The notes beneath the pieces are model-generated. The model was not told the origin of the DNA, ran no database searches, and worked only from the letters and a program-made list of their open reading frames with translations. Positions 44,220-54,179 of a stretch of DNA of 64,000 nt are shown one piece after another. The position numbers and the translations under genes were made by a program. Source of the stretch: an uncultured Lachnospiraceae bacterium. GTDB taxonomy: Bacteria; Bacillota; Clostridia; Lachnospirales; Lachnospiraceae. How positions within the stretch are numbered: the stretch's first letter is position 1; each line of letters begins with the position of its first letter. The stretch is taken from assembly GCA_947630855.1 (NCBI GenBank), contig CANRJF010000001.1, positions 47,685 through 111,684 of the forward strand. Reading direction: 5' to 3'.

Positions 44220-44705
44220 CTATATAATTTTTAACGGTTTGCCCACGGATTTAATATAAAACTCACCCGTATCACAATGTAACTCTACCGTGCGTCCATA
44301 ATTAAGCCCTGTATCTTCCGCTACCAGACGTATTCTAAGCTGTTTCAATTTCTGCTTGGCAGCTATGGCGTTTCTCTCGCCGATATTTCCCACATTAGAA
44401 GCGCCGCTGACTTCAAACATTTTAGCCCCGCCGGCTATTTTGGCAACAAGGCAGTTGCGGTTTGCCCCCGCCCTTAATACCTGTTTCAATAATTCATCTA
44501 TCCCGGTATCTGCAAATTTTGCTATGTTGTTGTTATTCCTCATCTGCGTACTGTCCGGCAGCATGTAGTGTACCATCCCACCGATTTTGCTTACCGGGTC
44601 ATAAAATGTCAGACCAATGCAGGACCCAAGCCCTAATGTTATAATCGAATCAGGCGCCTTGCATATATTCAGGTCTGCCATTCCCACTCTTATAAGCTGA
44701 CTCAT
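44220..44705 (-). CDS. cheD: Chemoreceptor glutamine deamidase CheD
   Basis: A 161-residue CheD that deamidates receptor glutamines and also stimulates CheC. Cys29 in GLGSCIGLTFYD and His46 in GGMVHYMLP are the catalytic pair, and GGAKMFEVSG is a further block. Adjacent to cheC, as in Bacillus, where the two interact in adaptation. Confidence 0.93.
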   Translation of the reverse strand: MSQLIRVGMADLNICKAPDSIITLGLGSCIGLTFYDPVSKIGGMVHYMLPDSTQMRNNNNIAKFADTGIDELLKQVLRAGANRNCLVAKIAGGAKMFEVSGASNVGNIGERNAIAAKQKLKQLRIRLVAEDTGLNYGRTVELHCDTGEFYIKSVGKPLKII

Positions 44706-44718
44706 ATATCCGCTCCCC

Positions 44719-45339
44719 TTACATTGAAAGACCTAGTGCCATAAGTATCTTATCATAAGAATCCTGCTCCGGCATTAAAATAAAATAGCCGTCGATCATC
44801 ACATCATCACCGAATTCTGTTTCAATAAGCAGTGCATTATCTCCTAACTGTCCGAACTGAATTGCCGGCACGCTTAAAATAGATGCCGCCATATCCACCG
44901 CAATATACGGTATGGACGGCGTAATTGTCAAATGCGTCATTCCTGACAGCGCTGACAGATAAGATGCTGCAATAATATTTCCTATTTCTTTTAATGCGGA
45001 AAGGTCCATCTCGTCAAATTCTGCTTTGTAATTTACATCCCGCATCATAAGTTTATTAACAAGATACTGGGCAGAACCCATTTTCAGCAAAAACATCATG
45101 CTTCCTTGAATATCTGTCTGAACTTCCAAAAAAATACCTACAATAATCTCGTCTTCCGGACAAATAGCGGAACCAAGCTTTGCCGCATCCATAAGTTCTA
45201 CTTTTGGAACATTCATATCAATCCGAAGCCCCAGCATAGATGCTATGGCAGTAGTTGCATTTCCTGCTCCGATATTTCCAATTTCTTTTAAGACGTCAAC
45301 ATACATGCTGTTGACTTCCTCTAAGCTAAATTTACTCAT
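44719..45339 (-). CDS. cheC: CheY-P phosphatase CheC
   Basis: A 206-residue CheC with two phosphatase motifs: KEIGNIGAGNATTAIASML near the N-terminus and MDLSALKEIGNIIAASYLSAL in the second half, each with the E-x2-N pattern. It dephosphorylates CheY-P and is regulated by CheD. The frame is open to 45393, but AAAAGGAGG before the ATG at 45339 decides the start. Confidence 0.92.
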   Translation of the reverse strand: MSKFSLEEVNSMYVDVLKEIGNIGAGNATTAIASMLGLRIDMNVPKVELMDAAKLGSAICPEDEIIVGIFLEVQTDIQGSMMFLLKMGSAQYLVNKLMMRDVNYKAEFDEMDLSALKEIGNIIAASYLSALSGMTHLTITPSIPYIAVDMAASILSVPAIQFGQLGDNALLIETEFGDDVMIDGYFILMPEQDSYDKILMALGLSM

Positions 45340-45407
45340 CCGCGCCTCCTTTTCTCTTCGTTTCCGGCATCTGCCCAGGCAGGGAAAAAACAATCGCCCT
45401 GTTTATC

Positions 45408-45872
45408 CTAAACACTCTCCGGTTCATCCACCACAGCATTGATGTCAAACAGAGAAACAAGTTCATCGTTGTGTTTTCCAATGCCGCTGATAAAACTGTT
45501 TTTCGCGTTCTTTGAATTTTGAGCAGGACGCTCAATCTCGTCTGCCGACAATTCCACCACTTCTTTTACTTCGTCCACAATAATTCCGATTGTTCCCTGT
45601 TCCTCAATCTTTAAAATAATAATACGGGATGCATCTGTAAATTCATCGTCTTTTAACTGCATTTTCAAACGGATGCTCATTACAGGTACAACTTCACCCC
45701 TTAAGTTAATAATTCCTTTAAAATACGGCTGTGCCTTAGGGACACGCGTAATTGTCATCATGCGCACAATATTGTCTATGTACCTGATATCCAAACCATA
45801 TTGTTCACTTCCGATTTTTACAACTATGTACTGTTTTGTAATTTTCTCAGAAACATCAACTGCATTATCCAT
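45408..45872 (-). CDS. cheW: Chemotaxis coupling protein CheW
   Basis: A 154-residue SH3-like adapter linking receptors to CheA. ITKQYIVVKIGSEQYGLDIRYIDNIVRM and KGIINLRGEVVPVMSIRLKM are characteristic. The start at 45872 has GGGGG; a GTG at 45881 lies within that site. It ends with a short tail after the CheW fold. It is 15 nt from cheA. Confidence 0.94.
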   Translation of the reverse strand: MDNAVDVSEKITKQYIVVKIGSEQYGLDIRYIDNIVRMMTITRVPKAQPYFKGIINLRGEVVPVMSIRLKMQLKDDEFTDASRIIILKIEEQGTIGIIVDEVKEVVELSADEIERPAQNSKNAKNSFISGIGKHNDELVSLFDINAVVDEPESV

Positions 45873-45886
45873 TTCTGGCACCCCCT

Positions 45887-48013
45887 TTAAAACAATGTAT
45901 TGACATCTAAAATCAATGCCATCTCGCCGTCGCCAAGAATCGTTGCACCGCTTATAATCTTGTTGGCTTTTATAAATTTGCCCAGAGATTTAATAACGAT
46001 TTCCTGCTGGCCCATAAGGTTATCCACCACAAGTCCTGCCTGGCTGTCGCCTTTTTTCACGATAACAACCGTCAGATTCTCCGGCTCTTCCTCCAAAGGC
46101 TCAATATCAAGAATCTTGTCAAGACGAATAATAGGAATAACAATTCCCCTGATATGTATTACTTCCTTCGCCTCCACATAGCGTATCTCATTTACCGAAA
46201 TATCTTCTATTGTCTGGATAGAACCAAGGGCAATGGCATACTTCTCATCCCTGATTTCCACCATCAAAGCCTGGATAATTGCCAGTGTCAGCGGCAGCCT
46301 TACCGTAAACTTGGAGCCTTCTCCCAGCTTACTGTTAACTTCCACATCTCCGCCTAAAGCCTCAATATTGGAACGCACTACATCCAGTCCCACGCCCCTG
46401 CCCGAGATATCCGTAATCTTCTTTGCCATGGAAAAACTGGGCATAAACAAAAGATTGATAATCTCTTTCTGGCTCATGGATTCTGCCTGGTCCGGCGTAA
46501 TAACCCCTCTTTCAACGGCTTTTTCCTTAACGGCTTCCGTATCAATACCATTACCGTCATCCCGGACTTCAATAATAACATTATTTCCTTCCTGGAATGC
46601 ATTTAAGTAAATAGAACCTTTCTCAGGCTTGCCTCTCTGGCGGCGGACTTCCGCGCTCTCCAAACCATGGTCTGCCGAGTTACGAAGCAGATGCTGCAAA
46701 GGGTCGCCGATTTGGTCTACCACCGTACGGTCTAACTCCGTATCCTCACCGCTCATGTATAATTCCATGCTCTTATCCAGCTTTCTGGACAAATCACGAA
46801 TCATCCTGGGAAATTTATTTACAACACTCTCAATAGGTACCATCCGCACTTTCATAACGGACTCATGAAGGCTTGTAGTGATACGCTCCAAATATTCAAT
46901 CTGTTCATGGAACGTCTGGTTTTCAAAATTACCGCCCTCCGTGGTACTGATACTTACCAGGCTGTTTTTTGCAATGATAAGCTCGCTCACCTGGTTCATA
47001 AGCGCATCTAACTTTTCAATGTCCACACGGACAGTACGGCTTGTAACAGGTTTGCTGGCTGTCTGTTTCTTGCCTGTGGATGAAGCTGCAGACGCAGGTT
47101 TTTTCGCAGGTTCCGGAGCCGCTTTCTTGGCCGGTGCCGCAGGCGCTGCCGCTTCTGTGGCAGCCGGAGCTTCCTCTTTTTTCTCAAAATCAGAAGATTT
47201 TACTTCCTCTGCAAGAACGGCATCTATCTCTGACACTGCCATCGTGGCAGGAGTAATCTTATCAAGCTCCTCGGGAGAAGAAAGGAAAAATGTAAAGTCC
47301 AGTTCAAATTTTTCGTCTTCAATATCCTGGGAACTGGGACGGTATATGATAATTTCACCGAAATCCTCCACTGCCTTAAATACAAGGAAAGCCCTTGCCG
47401 CTTTCAAAAGACAGTCCGGATGAATATATACGGTAAAGCCGTATACCTTATTTCCTGCCTCCTCAGCGGCTTTAATGCCCCGTTTCTCGGCATCGTTAAG
47501 TTCCACTTTCAAAAACTTCTTTTCTTTTTCCCCGGATTCATTTGCAGAATCCGCCGCAGGCGCTTCCACCTTTGCCGGTTCCGCTGCCGGAGCAGGAGCC
47601 GGAGCTGCAGCCGCAGCCGCTTCCCCTGAAGCCTGGGCAATAAAATCATTCAGCTCATTGATAATGGCTTCATTATCTTCCGTGCCCTCGTCCGAAGTTT
47701 CCTTAACATTTTCCAAATATTTATCCAGCGCATCCAGACATTCAAATAACAAGTCAATCATTTTACTGTTGACAGAAATCTTATCACCCCGCACTTCCTG
47801 AAATACATTTTCCATATCATGCGTAAGATGCTGCATACGCTTAAATCCCATAGTGCCCGCCATTCCCTTTAAGGAATGTGCTGCACGGAATATCTCATTA
47901 ATGGTATCCTTGTTGTCCGGCTCCTTTTCCAGAACCATAATGCAGTCACTTAAATTCTGCAAATGCTCTCCAGTCTCATCACTAAAAATCTCAAGATATT
48001 GACTTACATCCAT
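45887..48013 (-). CDS. cheA: Chemotaxis histidine kinase CheA
   Basis: About 708 residues with P1 (phosphorylated His46 in IFRAAHSLKG), an Ala/Pro/Glu linker, a P2 CheY-binding region, a second Ala/Pro/Lys linker, P3 dimerisation, P4 kinase (LLRNSADHGLES; DDGNGID; GRGVGLDVV) and P5 CheW-like domain. It transfers phosphate to CheY and CheB. GGGGG before the ATG at 48013 sets the start, just past the cheB stop. Confidence 0.96.
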   Translation of the reverse strand: MDVSQYLEIFSDETGEHLQNLSDCIMVLEKEPDNKDTINEIFRAAHSLKGMAGTMGFKRMQHLTHDMENVFQEVRGDKISVNSKMIDLLFECLDALDKYLENVKETSDEGTEDNEAIINELNDFIAQASGEAAAAAAPAPAPAAEPAKVEAPAADSANESGEKEKKFLKVELNDAEKRGIKAAEEAGNKVYGFTVYIHPDCLLKAARAFLVFKAVEDFGEIIIYRPSSQDIEDEKFELDFTFFLSSPEELDKITPATMAVSEIDAVLAEEVKSSDFEKKEEAPAATEAAAPAAPAKKAAPEPAKKPASAASSTGKKQTASKPVTSRTVRVDIEKLDALMNQVSELIIAKNSLVSISTTEGGNFENQTFHEQIEYLERITTSLHESVMKVRMVPIESVVNKFPRMIRDLSRKLDKSMELYMSGEDTELDRTVVDQIGDPLQHLLRNSADHGLESAEVRRQRGKPEKGSIYLNAFQEGNNVIIEVRDDGNGIDTEAVKEKAVERGVITPDQAESMSQKEIINLLFMPSFSMAKKITDISGRGVGLDVVRSNIEALGGDVEVNSKLGEGSKFTVRLPLTLAIIQALMVEIRDEKYAIALGSIQTIEDISVNEIRYVEAKEVIHIRGIVIPIIRLDKILDIEPLEEEPENLTVVIVKKGDSQAGLVVDNLMGQQEIVIKSLGKFIKANKIISGATILGDGEMALILDVNTLF

Positions 48014-48014
48014 T

Positions 48015-49082
48015 TTAATGTACCCCCACTCTCTTGGTAATTGTTGCCGCAACTTCCGTCAACGGAACCACTTCATCCACAACTCCCGCATCATAGACTG
48101 CTTTTGGCATACCATATACTACACAACTCTTAGCGTCCTGGGAAATCACGTAAATTGACTTCCTTTTTTCCAGAGAAAGGATTCCGCTGGTACCGTCTGC
48201 CCCCATCCCTGTCAGGATAACACAGACAATCTCGTCATATCCTGTCTTGGATAAAGAGTCATACATAATGTTGGCGCAGGGTTTCAGCCCCCCGATGGCC
48301 GGCATATCATTAAAAGCCACTTTGTGCCTGCCGTCCGTCATCTTCACCACTTCCATATGTTTGCCTCCCGGTGCAATATAAACATAGCCTTTCTGCAGGA
48401 CTTCGTCTCCTTCTGCTTCTTTTACCGTCACCTTGCTGATTTCGTTTAACCGTTCCGCCATGGACCTTGTAAATCCCATAGGCATATGCTGGACAAGAAC
48501 CATAGGCGCATTCAAATCTTTGGGAAGGTAGGGTATTACCTGCTGTAACGCCTTTGGCCCTCCGGTGGAACAAGCTAATGCAATAAGCTTCTCCCCCTTA
48601 ACGACAGCTTTTTTCTTAGGAGGCGACGTTCTTGCGGGAGCCTTCTTCTGCCTTGGTTCCCTGCTGGCCTGTACCGGCCGCTGAACCTTTAATACGGTAG
48701 ATAAAATATTAAGTATCTTTGCCCGGAACGCTTCACCTTTTGCCTCTATAATGTTTGTTGGTTTTGTCACAAAATCGACTGCCCCATACTCCATAGCAAG
48801 GAAAACAACCTTTTCATCCGTTGCTGACAGGGTACTGATCATAATAACAATTACATCAATCTTGTCGCTTTGTAACCTTTTCAGTAATTCCAGTCCATCC
48901 ATTCTAGGCATATTTACATCAAGAAGTACCGCATCATATTGTGTCGTTTTTAATTTCTCATATGCTTCCAGCCCGTCTCTGCAAACATCCGTTGCCTGAA
49001 ATGAACTATCTGAATTGATTATATCACAAATTACCCTTCTCATGAGTGCAGAGTCATCGACAACTAAAATATTTTTCTTCAT
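48015..49082 (-). CDS. cheB: Receptor methylesterase CheB
   Basis: A 355-residue response regulator with Asp55 (LLDVNMPRMDG) in the receiver and a C-terminal esterase domain (LIALACSTGGPKALQQVIPYLPKDLNAPMVLVQHMP; AxxGM-type TGMGADG near the end). It demethylates chemoreceptors for adaptation. The ATG at 49082 follows GGGAAG; upstream DNA to 49179 is a run of TATATG-like repeats without a gene. Confidence 0.95.
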   Translation of the reverse strand: MKKNILVVDDSALMRRVICDIINSDSSFQATDVCRDGLEAYEKLKTTQYDAVLLDVNMPRMDGLELLKRLQSDKIDVIVIMISTLSATDEKVVFLAMEYGAVDFVTKPTNIIEAKGEAFRAKILNILSTVLKVQRPVQASREPRQKKAPARTSPPKKKAVVKGEKLIALACSTGGPKALQQVIPYLPKDLNAPMVLVQHMPMGFTRSMAERLNEISKVTVKEAEGDEVLQKGYVYIAPGGKHMEVVKMTDGRHKVAFNDMPAIGGLKPCANIMYDSLSKTGYDEIVCVILTGMGADGTSGILSLEKRKSIYVISQDAKSCVVYGMPKAVYDAGVVDEVVPLTEVAATITKRVGVH

Positions 49083-49179
49083 AAAATCTTCCCATCCCAC
49101 ATATATACATATAAATATTGGAGCATATATACATACATATATAACCTATATGCAGATAAAAAGTAGAATTTACTTTATA

Positions 49180-49920
49180 TTATTCACCATTCATATCTTT
49201 TCTCTCTTCTTCAAAAATATATCTTATAATTTCTTCCCTTACTTTGTTGTCCCTGAAAACAAACTGGATTCTTGATTCAAACTGGCCCTTGTGGCGTTTA
49301 TCCTCCACCTCTTCACAGGAGAGCACACGGCCTATAATAGAATGCTGTGTATCCATTAATTCATTGCAAAGTTTTAAAATAATCAGCAGATTGCTGTCCA
49401 CAGGTATCTTTTCTTCCGTAAGGATGCGGGCTCCTCCCCCGCTTACATTTAGTATTATACCACACTTTTGCTTTTCGTAAAACTGTTCATCCCTTAAAGT
49501 TTGAAATATTTCTTCCGTAGTCTTTTCTTTTGTATCCTCTTCCGTAATATGATAAAAAGTTGCATTAATCAGACAGGGATACCGGTAATACTGCCTTCTC
49601 TGATATTTCTCCATATGGGAATGAAATTCTACTAAAAGAACGTTTATGTTATCTTTTTTGTAACGTTCTTTAATCTGCCCGACACAATGATACATACCTG
49701 TTGCCGCATAAAACACAAATTCATACCGAACGCCCAAAGGCAAAAGTTTCAATCTGCCATTCTCAAAAGGCATGGTAATTTCCACACTTCCGTCGCTGCT
49801 AATATCATTGACCTGGCTTTTGTAAACTTTGGCGGAAACTCCCGTATTTTCTCCCTGGGCCACCTGTTGCAGCAAACGAATATCAACTTTATCTCCTAAG
49901 TGAATGATGTCTGTAATCAT
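49180..49920 (-). CDS. PilZ-domain flagellar brake protein (YcgR/YpfA-like)
   Basis: A 246-residue protein: N-terminal YcgR domain and C-terminal PilZ domain. RRQYYRYPCLINATF (RxxxR) and LNVSGGGARI (D/NxSxxG) are the cyclic-di-GMP binding residues. With c-di-GMP bound such proteins act on MotA or the switch and slow the motor. Its place between flhG and cheB in the motility operon supports that role. Confidence 0.9.
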   Translation of the reverse strand: MITDIIHLGDKVDIRLLQQVAQGENTGVSAKVYKSQVNDISSDGSVEITMPFENGRLKLLPLGVRYEFVFYAATGMYHCVGQIKERYKKDNINVLLVEFHSHMEKYQRRQYYRYPCLINATFYHITEEDTKEKTTEEIFQTLRDEQFYEKQKCGIILNVSGGGARILTEEKIPVDSNLLIILKLCNELMDTQHSIIGRVLSCEEVEDKRHKGQFESRIQFVFRDNKVREEIIRYIFEEERKDMNGE

Positions 49921-49944
49921 TATTAACTGCCTCGCTTCGCTTCA

Positions 49945-50823
49945 TTACTTCCTTGATAAAAAATTAATAAATAACTGGGTAATCCCCCTATGTACTACAA
50001 TCTGCTCATGCTCCCCTTTTATGACATTGCTTGTGAGAATACGAAAAGCCTCCGTGGAAGGCGCCTTCTCCCTCTCCAATGATACTATTTTCTGGCTGCG
50101 TATTGCATTCTCTAACTCCTGGTCCTGGGGTATCATGCCCAAAAAATCCAGAGTTCCGCTTAAGAACTGGGACACAACCGAATTTAATTTTGAAAAAACC
50201 GCCTCTCCTTCTTCCAAAGAATTTACCTTATTCACCACAACATGGATTTTTGCCTTTTCCCGGGAAAAGGTAGGATTGCGGTATAATGCCTTTAGCAGGG
50301 AATAAGAATCTGTCAGGGAACTTGGTTCCGGCGTGGTGATTATCATAATTTCAGGACTGTCCAGCACAAATTCCAGCACATTATCCGATATTCCTGCACC
50401 TGTATCAATAAGGATCACATCCGCCATATCATTTAAGGATGCTAAGGAATGTACAAGATAAACAATCTGGTCTTTTGTCAGGTTGCTAAGCCCAGCTATA
50501 CCGGAGCCTCCTGAAATAAACTGAATCTCCATAGGCCCCTGAGTGATTATGTCTTTTATGTTTTTTCCTTTGTAAATTAAGTCACTTAGATTATATTGTG
50601 GGACTGCGCCAAACATAACCTCCACGTTAGCCAATCCCAAATCCGCATCAAAAATCAGGACTTTTTTTCCCATCCTGCGAAGCCAGATTGCCAGATTCAC
50701 TGCCACCGTGGATTTACCTACACCGCCCTTTCCACTGGTAATGGTAATGATTCTTGCATGCTCCAAAATGCTCTCCTGATTCTTCTGCTTTACCACATTT
50801 CTAAGCTGCTGTGCCTGATCCAT
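49945..50823 (-). CDS. flhG: Flagellar number regulator FlhG (MinD-like ATPase)
   Basis: A 292-residue ParA/MinD ATPase with a deviant Walker A (TITSGKGGVGKSTVAVNLA), DADLGLANVEVMFG and IDTGAGISDNVLEF. FlhG stimulates FlhF GTPase and limits the number and place of flagella. The N-terminal DQAQQLRNVV resembles the FlhF-activating helix (Q-rich DQAxxLR motif). It follows flhF by 4 nt. Confidence 0.94.
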   Translation of the reverse strand: MDQAQQLRNVVKQKNQESILEHARIITITSGKGGVGKSTVAVNLAIWLRRMGKKVLIFDADLGLANVEVMFGAVPQYNLSDLIYKGKNIKDIITQGPMEIQFISGGSGIAGLSNLTKDQIVYLVHSLASLNDMADVILIDTGAGISDNVLEFVLDSPEIMIITTPEPSSLTDSYSLLKALYRNPTFSREKAKIHVVVNKVNSLEEGEAVFSKLNSVVSQFLSGTLDFLGMIPQDQELENAIRSQKIVSLEREKAPSTEAFRILTSNVIKGEHEQIVVHRGITQLFINFLSRK

Positions 50824-50826
50824 AGG

Positions 50827-52131
50827 CTACCTTCCTCCTAGCAACCGTTTCACTATCTTCTGTGAGTTAAAAACTTCAATATCATCCGGCACATTCTGCC
50901 CATTGGTGATATAGGAGACCTCAGCATTAGAATATAATTTTATATTTAAAATGCTGCCATAAGTAGTTGTTTCATCTAATTTTGTAAATATAATCTTATA
51001 ATCGGAAATTTCTTTGTACACATCGGAAATTTCCATTAAATCCTTATACTTTGTTGTAGCGCTTAACACTAAGTAAACTTCACTGTCATAATGAATATCC
51101 ACATTCTGAATCAGCTTCTTGATATCTGCTTTCTGCTCCTGGTTTTTATGGGAAAAACCGGCGGTATCCACTAATATGACATCAAAATCCTTTAATTTTT
51201 CCACCGCTTCATTTAATTCTTCCGAGGAATATATGATATTTAAAGGCGTATCTAATATATTCGCATAGGTACGGAGCTGTTCAGCCGCTGCAATACGGTA
51301 GGTATCCGCCGTTAAAAAAGCCACCTTTCTCCCCTGGTCCACTTTTAACCAGGATGCCACTTTTGCAATGGTGGTTGTCTTTCCCACACCGGTAGGCCCT
51401 ACAAAAAACAAAATTTTCGGTTTTTTCCCTGTAAGGTCGATTCCCTGGGGCGTGCCAAACTTTAAAATCATCTTCTGGTACACGTTAGACAAAATGTAAT
51501 CCACACTGTTGCCGTTCCAGTTGACCTTCTCCAGCTCATCTAAAATCTGGTTTACATACTTTTCATGCACTTCATTATCAATTAATGTTTCATATAAAAC
51601 TTTAATAAAAGCCAGGTTCTCATTTTTCTTGGAGCCTGCCGCTTTCATAAATTCCTGTTCCTCTTTTTCTCTTTCCTGATTTTCACTGTACTGTTTTTCC
51701 AGTATATTCTGCAGATTTTCCAGTTTTTCTTCAATCCTTTCCGTGCGTTTTGTACTGTCCGCCTCTTTCTTTGGATTTTCCCTTTGAAGCAAATCCGCAT
51801 TCCGCTTTAAAAATTCAATGGCGCTCTGTTCCGCCTTTGCCTGGTCCATAGGCTCCTCCACCTTCAAAGGTATCTTAATATTTTCGTCGGCTGCCACATT
51901 AATGGTTTCATGCATTTTCTGAACATTTCTCAAAGCCGTGCCGGAATCCACCTTGTCCTCTTTTTCTTCCATTGCCGCCGTCACCTCAAAAGTAGACTTC
52001 TTTAGAGACGAAAAGATTCCTTTTGGCTTTATCTCTTTTATATTCATAACGACTGCATTTTCACCCAGTTCCGCCTTTGCCTTCTCAATCGCTTCTTCTC
52101 TTGTTTTACCCTGAAATTTTTTTATTGTCAT
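50827..52131 (-). CDS. flhF: SRP-like GTPase FlhF
   Basis: A 434-residue protein with an N-terminal basic B domain, a helical N domain, and an SRP-type G domain: FVGPTGVGKTTTIAKVA (G1), DTYRIAAAEQLRTYA (G2/I-box), DTAGFSHKN (G3) and TKLDETTTYG (G4). It sets the site of flagellum assembly. The gene is immediately followed by flhG, and its ATG abuts the flhA stop. Confidence 0.95.
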   Translation of the reverse strand: MTIKKFQGKTREEAIEKAKAELGENAVVMNIKEIKPKGIFSSLKKSTFEVTAAMEEKEDKVDSGTALRNVQKMHETINVAADENIKIPLKVEEPMDQAKAEQSAIEFLKRNADLLQRENPKKEADSTKRTERIEEKLENLQNILEKQYSENQEREKEEQEFMKAAGSKKNENLAFIKVLYETLIDNEVHEKYVNQILDELEKVNWNGNSVDYILSNVYQKMILKFGTPQGIDLTGKKPKILFFVGPTGVGKTTTIAKVASWLKVDQGRKVAFLTADTYRIAAAEQLRTYANILDTPLNIIYSSEELNEAVEKLKDFDVILVDTAGFSHKNQEQKADIKKLIQNVDIHYDSEVYLVLSATTKYKDLMEISDVYKEISDYKIIFTKLDETTTYGSILNIKLYSNAEVSYITNGQNVPDDIEVFNSQKIVKRLLGGR

Positions 52132-54165
52132 TTAACCTGTCACCATCCCTACTGACTGTAATTCTACACTGGATTCAACCTCATTATACGAAACAACGAT
52201 TAAATCCGGGAAATAATCTGATGTAAGTTTCTTAAAATACATCCTTACAATAGGAGAAGTCACCACAATTGCATTTTTACCCAGATTTTCAAGTTTAGAC
52301 ACTTCTCCCTCCAAAGATGAAATAATTGCTTTTGTCCTTTCCGGGTCCAAAGTCAGATATGCCCCCTGTTCCGTCTGTTTCACAGACGCCATAATATCCT
52401 GCTCTGTCTTCGGGTCTAATGTAATAACGCTCGTCACTTCATTGGGAGCAAAATACTTGCTGGAAATTGCACGTTTCAAATTCTGCCGTACATATTCCGT
52501 AAGCACATCCGTATCCCTGGTGGTGGACGCATGGTCTGCCAGAGTTTCAAAAATACTTAAAAGGTCACGAATGGAAATACCCTCACGCAGCAGATTCTGC
52601 AACACCTTCTGCACATCCCCCAGTCCAAGAAGTTTCGGTACAAGTTCCTCCACAAGAACAGGGTTGCTCTCCCGCAGGTTGTCCACAAGATTCTGTACAT
52701 CCTGCCTGGTAAGCAGTTCGTCTATATGGGTACGTATTACTTCCGTCAAATGGGTGGCAATAATGGAAGGAGGGTCTACTACGGTATAGCCCAGGCTCTC
52801 CGCCCTCTCCCTCTGGCCTTCCGTAATCCAGATAGCCGGCAGATGGAAAGAAGGTTCAAAGGTAGGAATACCTGTAATCTCTTCCTCCACAAATCCGGGA
52901 TTCATTGCCATATAATGGTCAAACAAAATCTCCCCTTCCGTAACCTGGATACCTTTAATCTTAATAATATACTGGTTTGGATTCAACTGAATATTGTCAC
53001 GGAGACGGATAATAGGCACTACCGTACCAAGTTCCAATGCAATCTGCCTTCGTATCATAACAACACGGTCCAGCAAATCCCCGCCCTGGTTTACATCAGC
53101 CAAAGGAATAATTCCATAGCCAAACTCCAATTCGATAGGGTCTACCTGAAGCAGGGAAACCACATTTTCCGGCCTGCGGATTTCCTCCGCCTCCGTCTCT
53201 TCCATACTCGTCTCCTCTTCAATCTGTTCAATGCTGATACTCTTATCAATGCTTTTTCCAGTTATAAGGAATGCAACTCCCAATCCCACAAAGAGCAGCC
53301 AGTTTAACGGCGTAGTGATTCCAAGGAAACATAATGTGGCTCCTACTATGTAAAGCACTTTGGGCATACCAAAAAGCTGTTTTACCAGCACAGTGCCAAA
53401 ATCCGCCTCTTTGGAAGCTTTTGTCACCAGAATACCTGTTGCCATAGAGATAAGCAGGGAAGGAATCTGGCTCACAAGGCCGTCACCAATGGTAAGCACA
53501 CCAAAAGACTGGATGGCATCCCCAAATTCCAGTCCCTGTCGCAGCACTCCCATTGTCGTACCACCTATTAAATTGACAAATGTAATAATAAGACCCGCTG
53601 CGGCATCTCCTTTTACATACTTTGTAGCACCGTCCATGGCTCCAAAGAAATTGGATTCCGCCTGGATTTTTTCACGGCGCACCCTTGCCTCTTTTTCTGT
53701 AATCGTCCCTGTATTAAGGTCTGCATCAATAGCCATCTGTTTACCGGGCATAGCATCCAGCGTAAACCGGGCCGTTACCTCTGCAACCCTTTCAGAACCT
53801 TTATTGATAACCACAAACTGTATAATAATAAGTACAATAAATACAATGGCGCCGATAATCAAATCTCCACCGCCTACAAAACCGCCGAATGTCATTACCA
53901 CATTTCCCGGATTTCCTGTTGTAAGAATCAAACGGGTGGAAGATACGTTTAAGGATATCCTGAATAAAGTTGTAAACAAAAGCAGCGTAGGGAAAAAGGA
54001 CATATCCAAAACTTCCTGAACAAACAACGCGTTAAACAGGACAATTAAGGCAATTGAAATATTAATTGCCAGCATACAGTCCAGCAAAATGGAGGGAATG
54101 GGTATAATGAAAAAGATTACCGCAGCAAGTAAATATAATGCCACACCGATGTCCGCTTTTTTCAT
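52132..54165 (-). CDS. flhA: Flagellar export apparatus protein FlhA
   Basis: A 677-residue protein with eight membrane helices (about 1-310) and a large cytosolic domain that docks late chaperones and substrates. RISLNVSSTRLILTTGNPGNVV and the FHIPEP-type loop (ARFTLDAMPGKQMAIDADLNTG) are diagnostic. Full length. It is central to the type III export gate with FlhB and FliPQR. Confidence 0.97.
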   Translation of the reverse strand: MKKADIGVALYLLAAVIFFIIPIPSILLDCMLAINISIALIVLFNALFVQEVLDMSFFPTLLLFTTLFRISLNVSSTRLILTTGNPGNVVMTFGGFVGGGDLIIGAIVFIVLIIIQFVVINKGSERVAEVTARFTLDAMPGKQMAIDADLNTGTITEKEARVRREKIQAESNFFGAMDGATKYVKGDAAAGLIITFVNLIGGTTMGVLRQGLEFGDAIQSFGVLTIGDGLVSQIPSLLISMATGILVTKASKEADFGTVLVKQLFGMPKVLYIVGATLCFLGITTPLNWLLFVGLGVAFLITGKSIDKSISIEQIEEETSMEETEAEEIRRPENVVSLLQVDPIELEFGYGIIPLADVNQGGDLLDRVVMIRRQIALELGTVVPIIRLRDNIQLNPNQYIIKIKGIQVTEGEILFDHYMAMNPGFVEEEITGIPTFEPSFHLPAIWITEGQRERAESLGYTVVDPPSIIATHLTEVIRTHIDELLTRQDVQNLVDNLRESNPVLVEELVPKLLGLGDVQKVLQNLLREGISIRDLLSIFETLADHASTTRDTDVLTEYVRQNLKRAISSKYFAPNEVTSVITLDPKTEQDIMASVKQTEQGAYLTLDPERTKAIISSLEGEVSKLENLGKNAIVVTSPIVRMYFKKLTSDYFPDLIVVSYNEVESSVELQSVGMVTG

Positions 54166-54179
54166 CTCTGTTCCTCCTT

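Noticed and set aside
46878..47801. Several long plus-strand frames across cheA
   Set aside because: They are antisense shadows of the Ala/Pro-rich cheA linker, with no ribosome binding sites.
49083..49179. AT-dinucleotide-rich TATATG repeats before cheB
   Set aside because: They look like a simple low-complexity spacer within the operon; no palindrome or promoter stands out.
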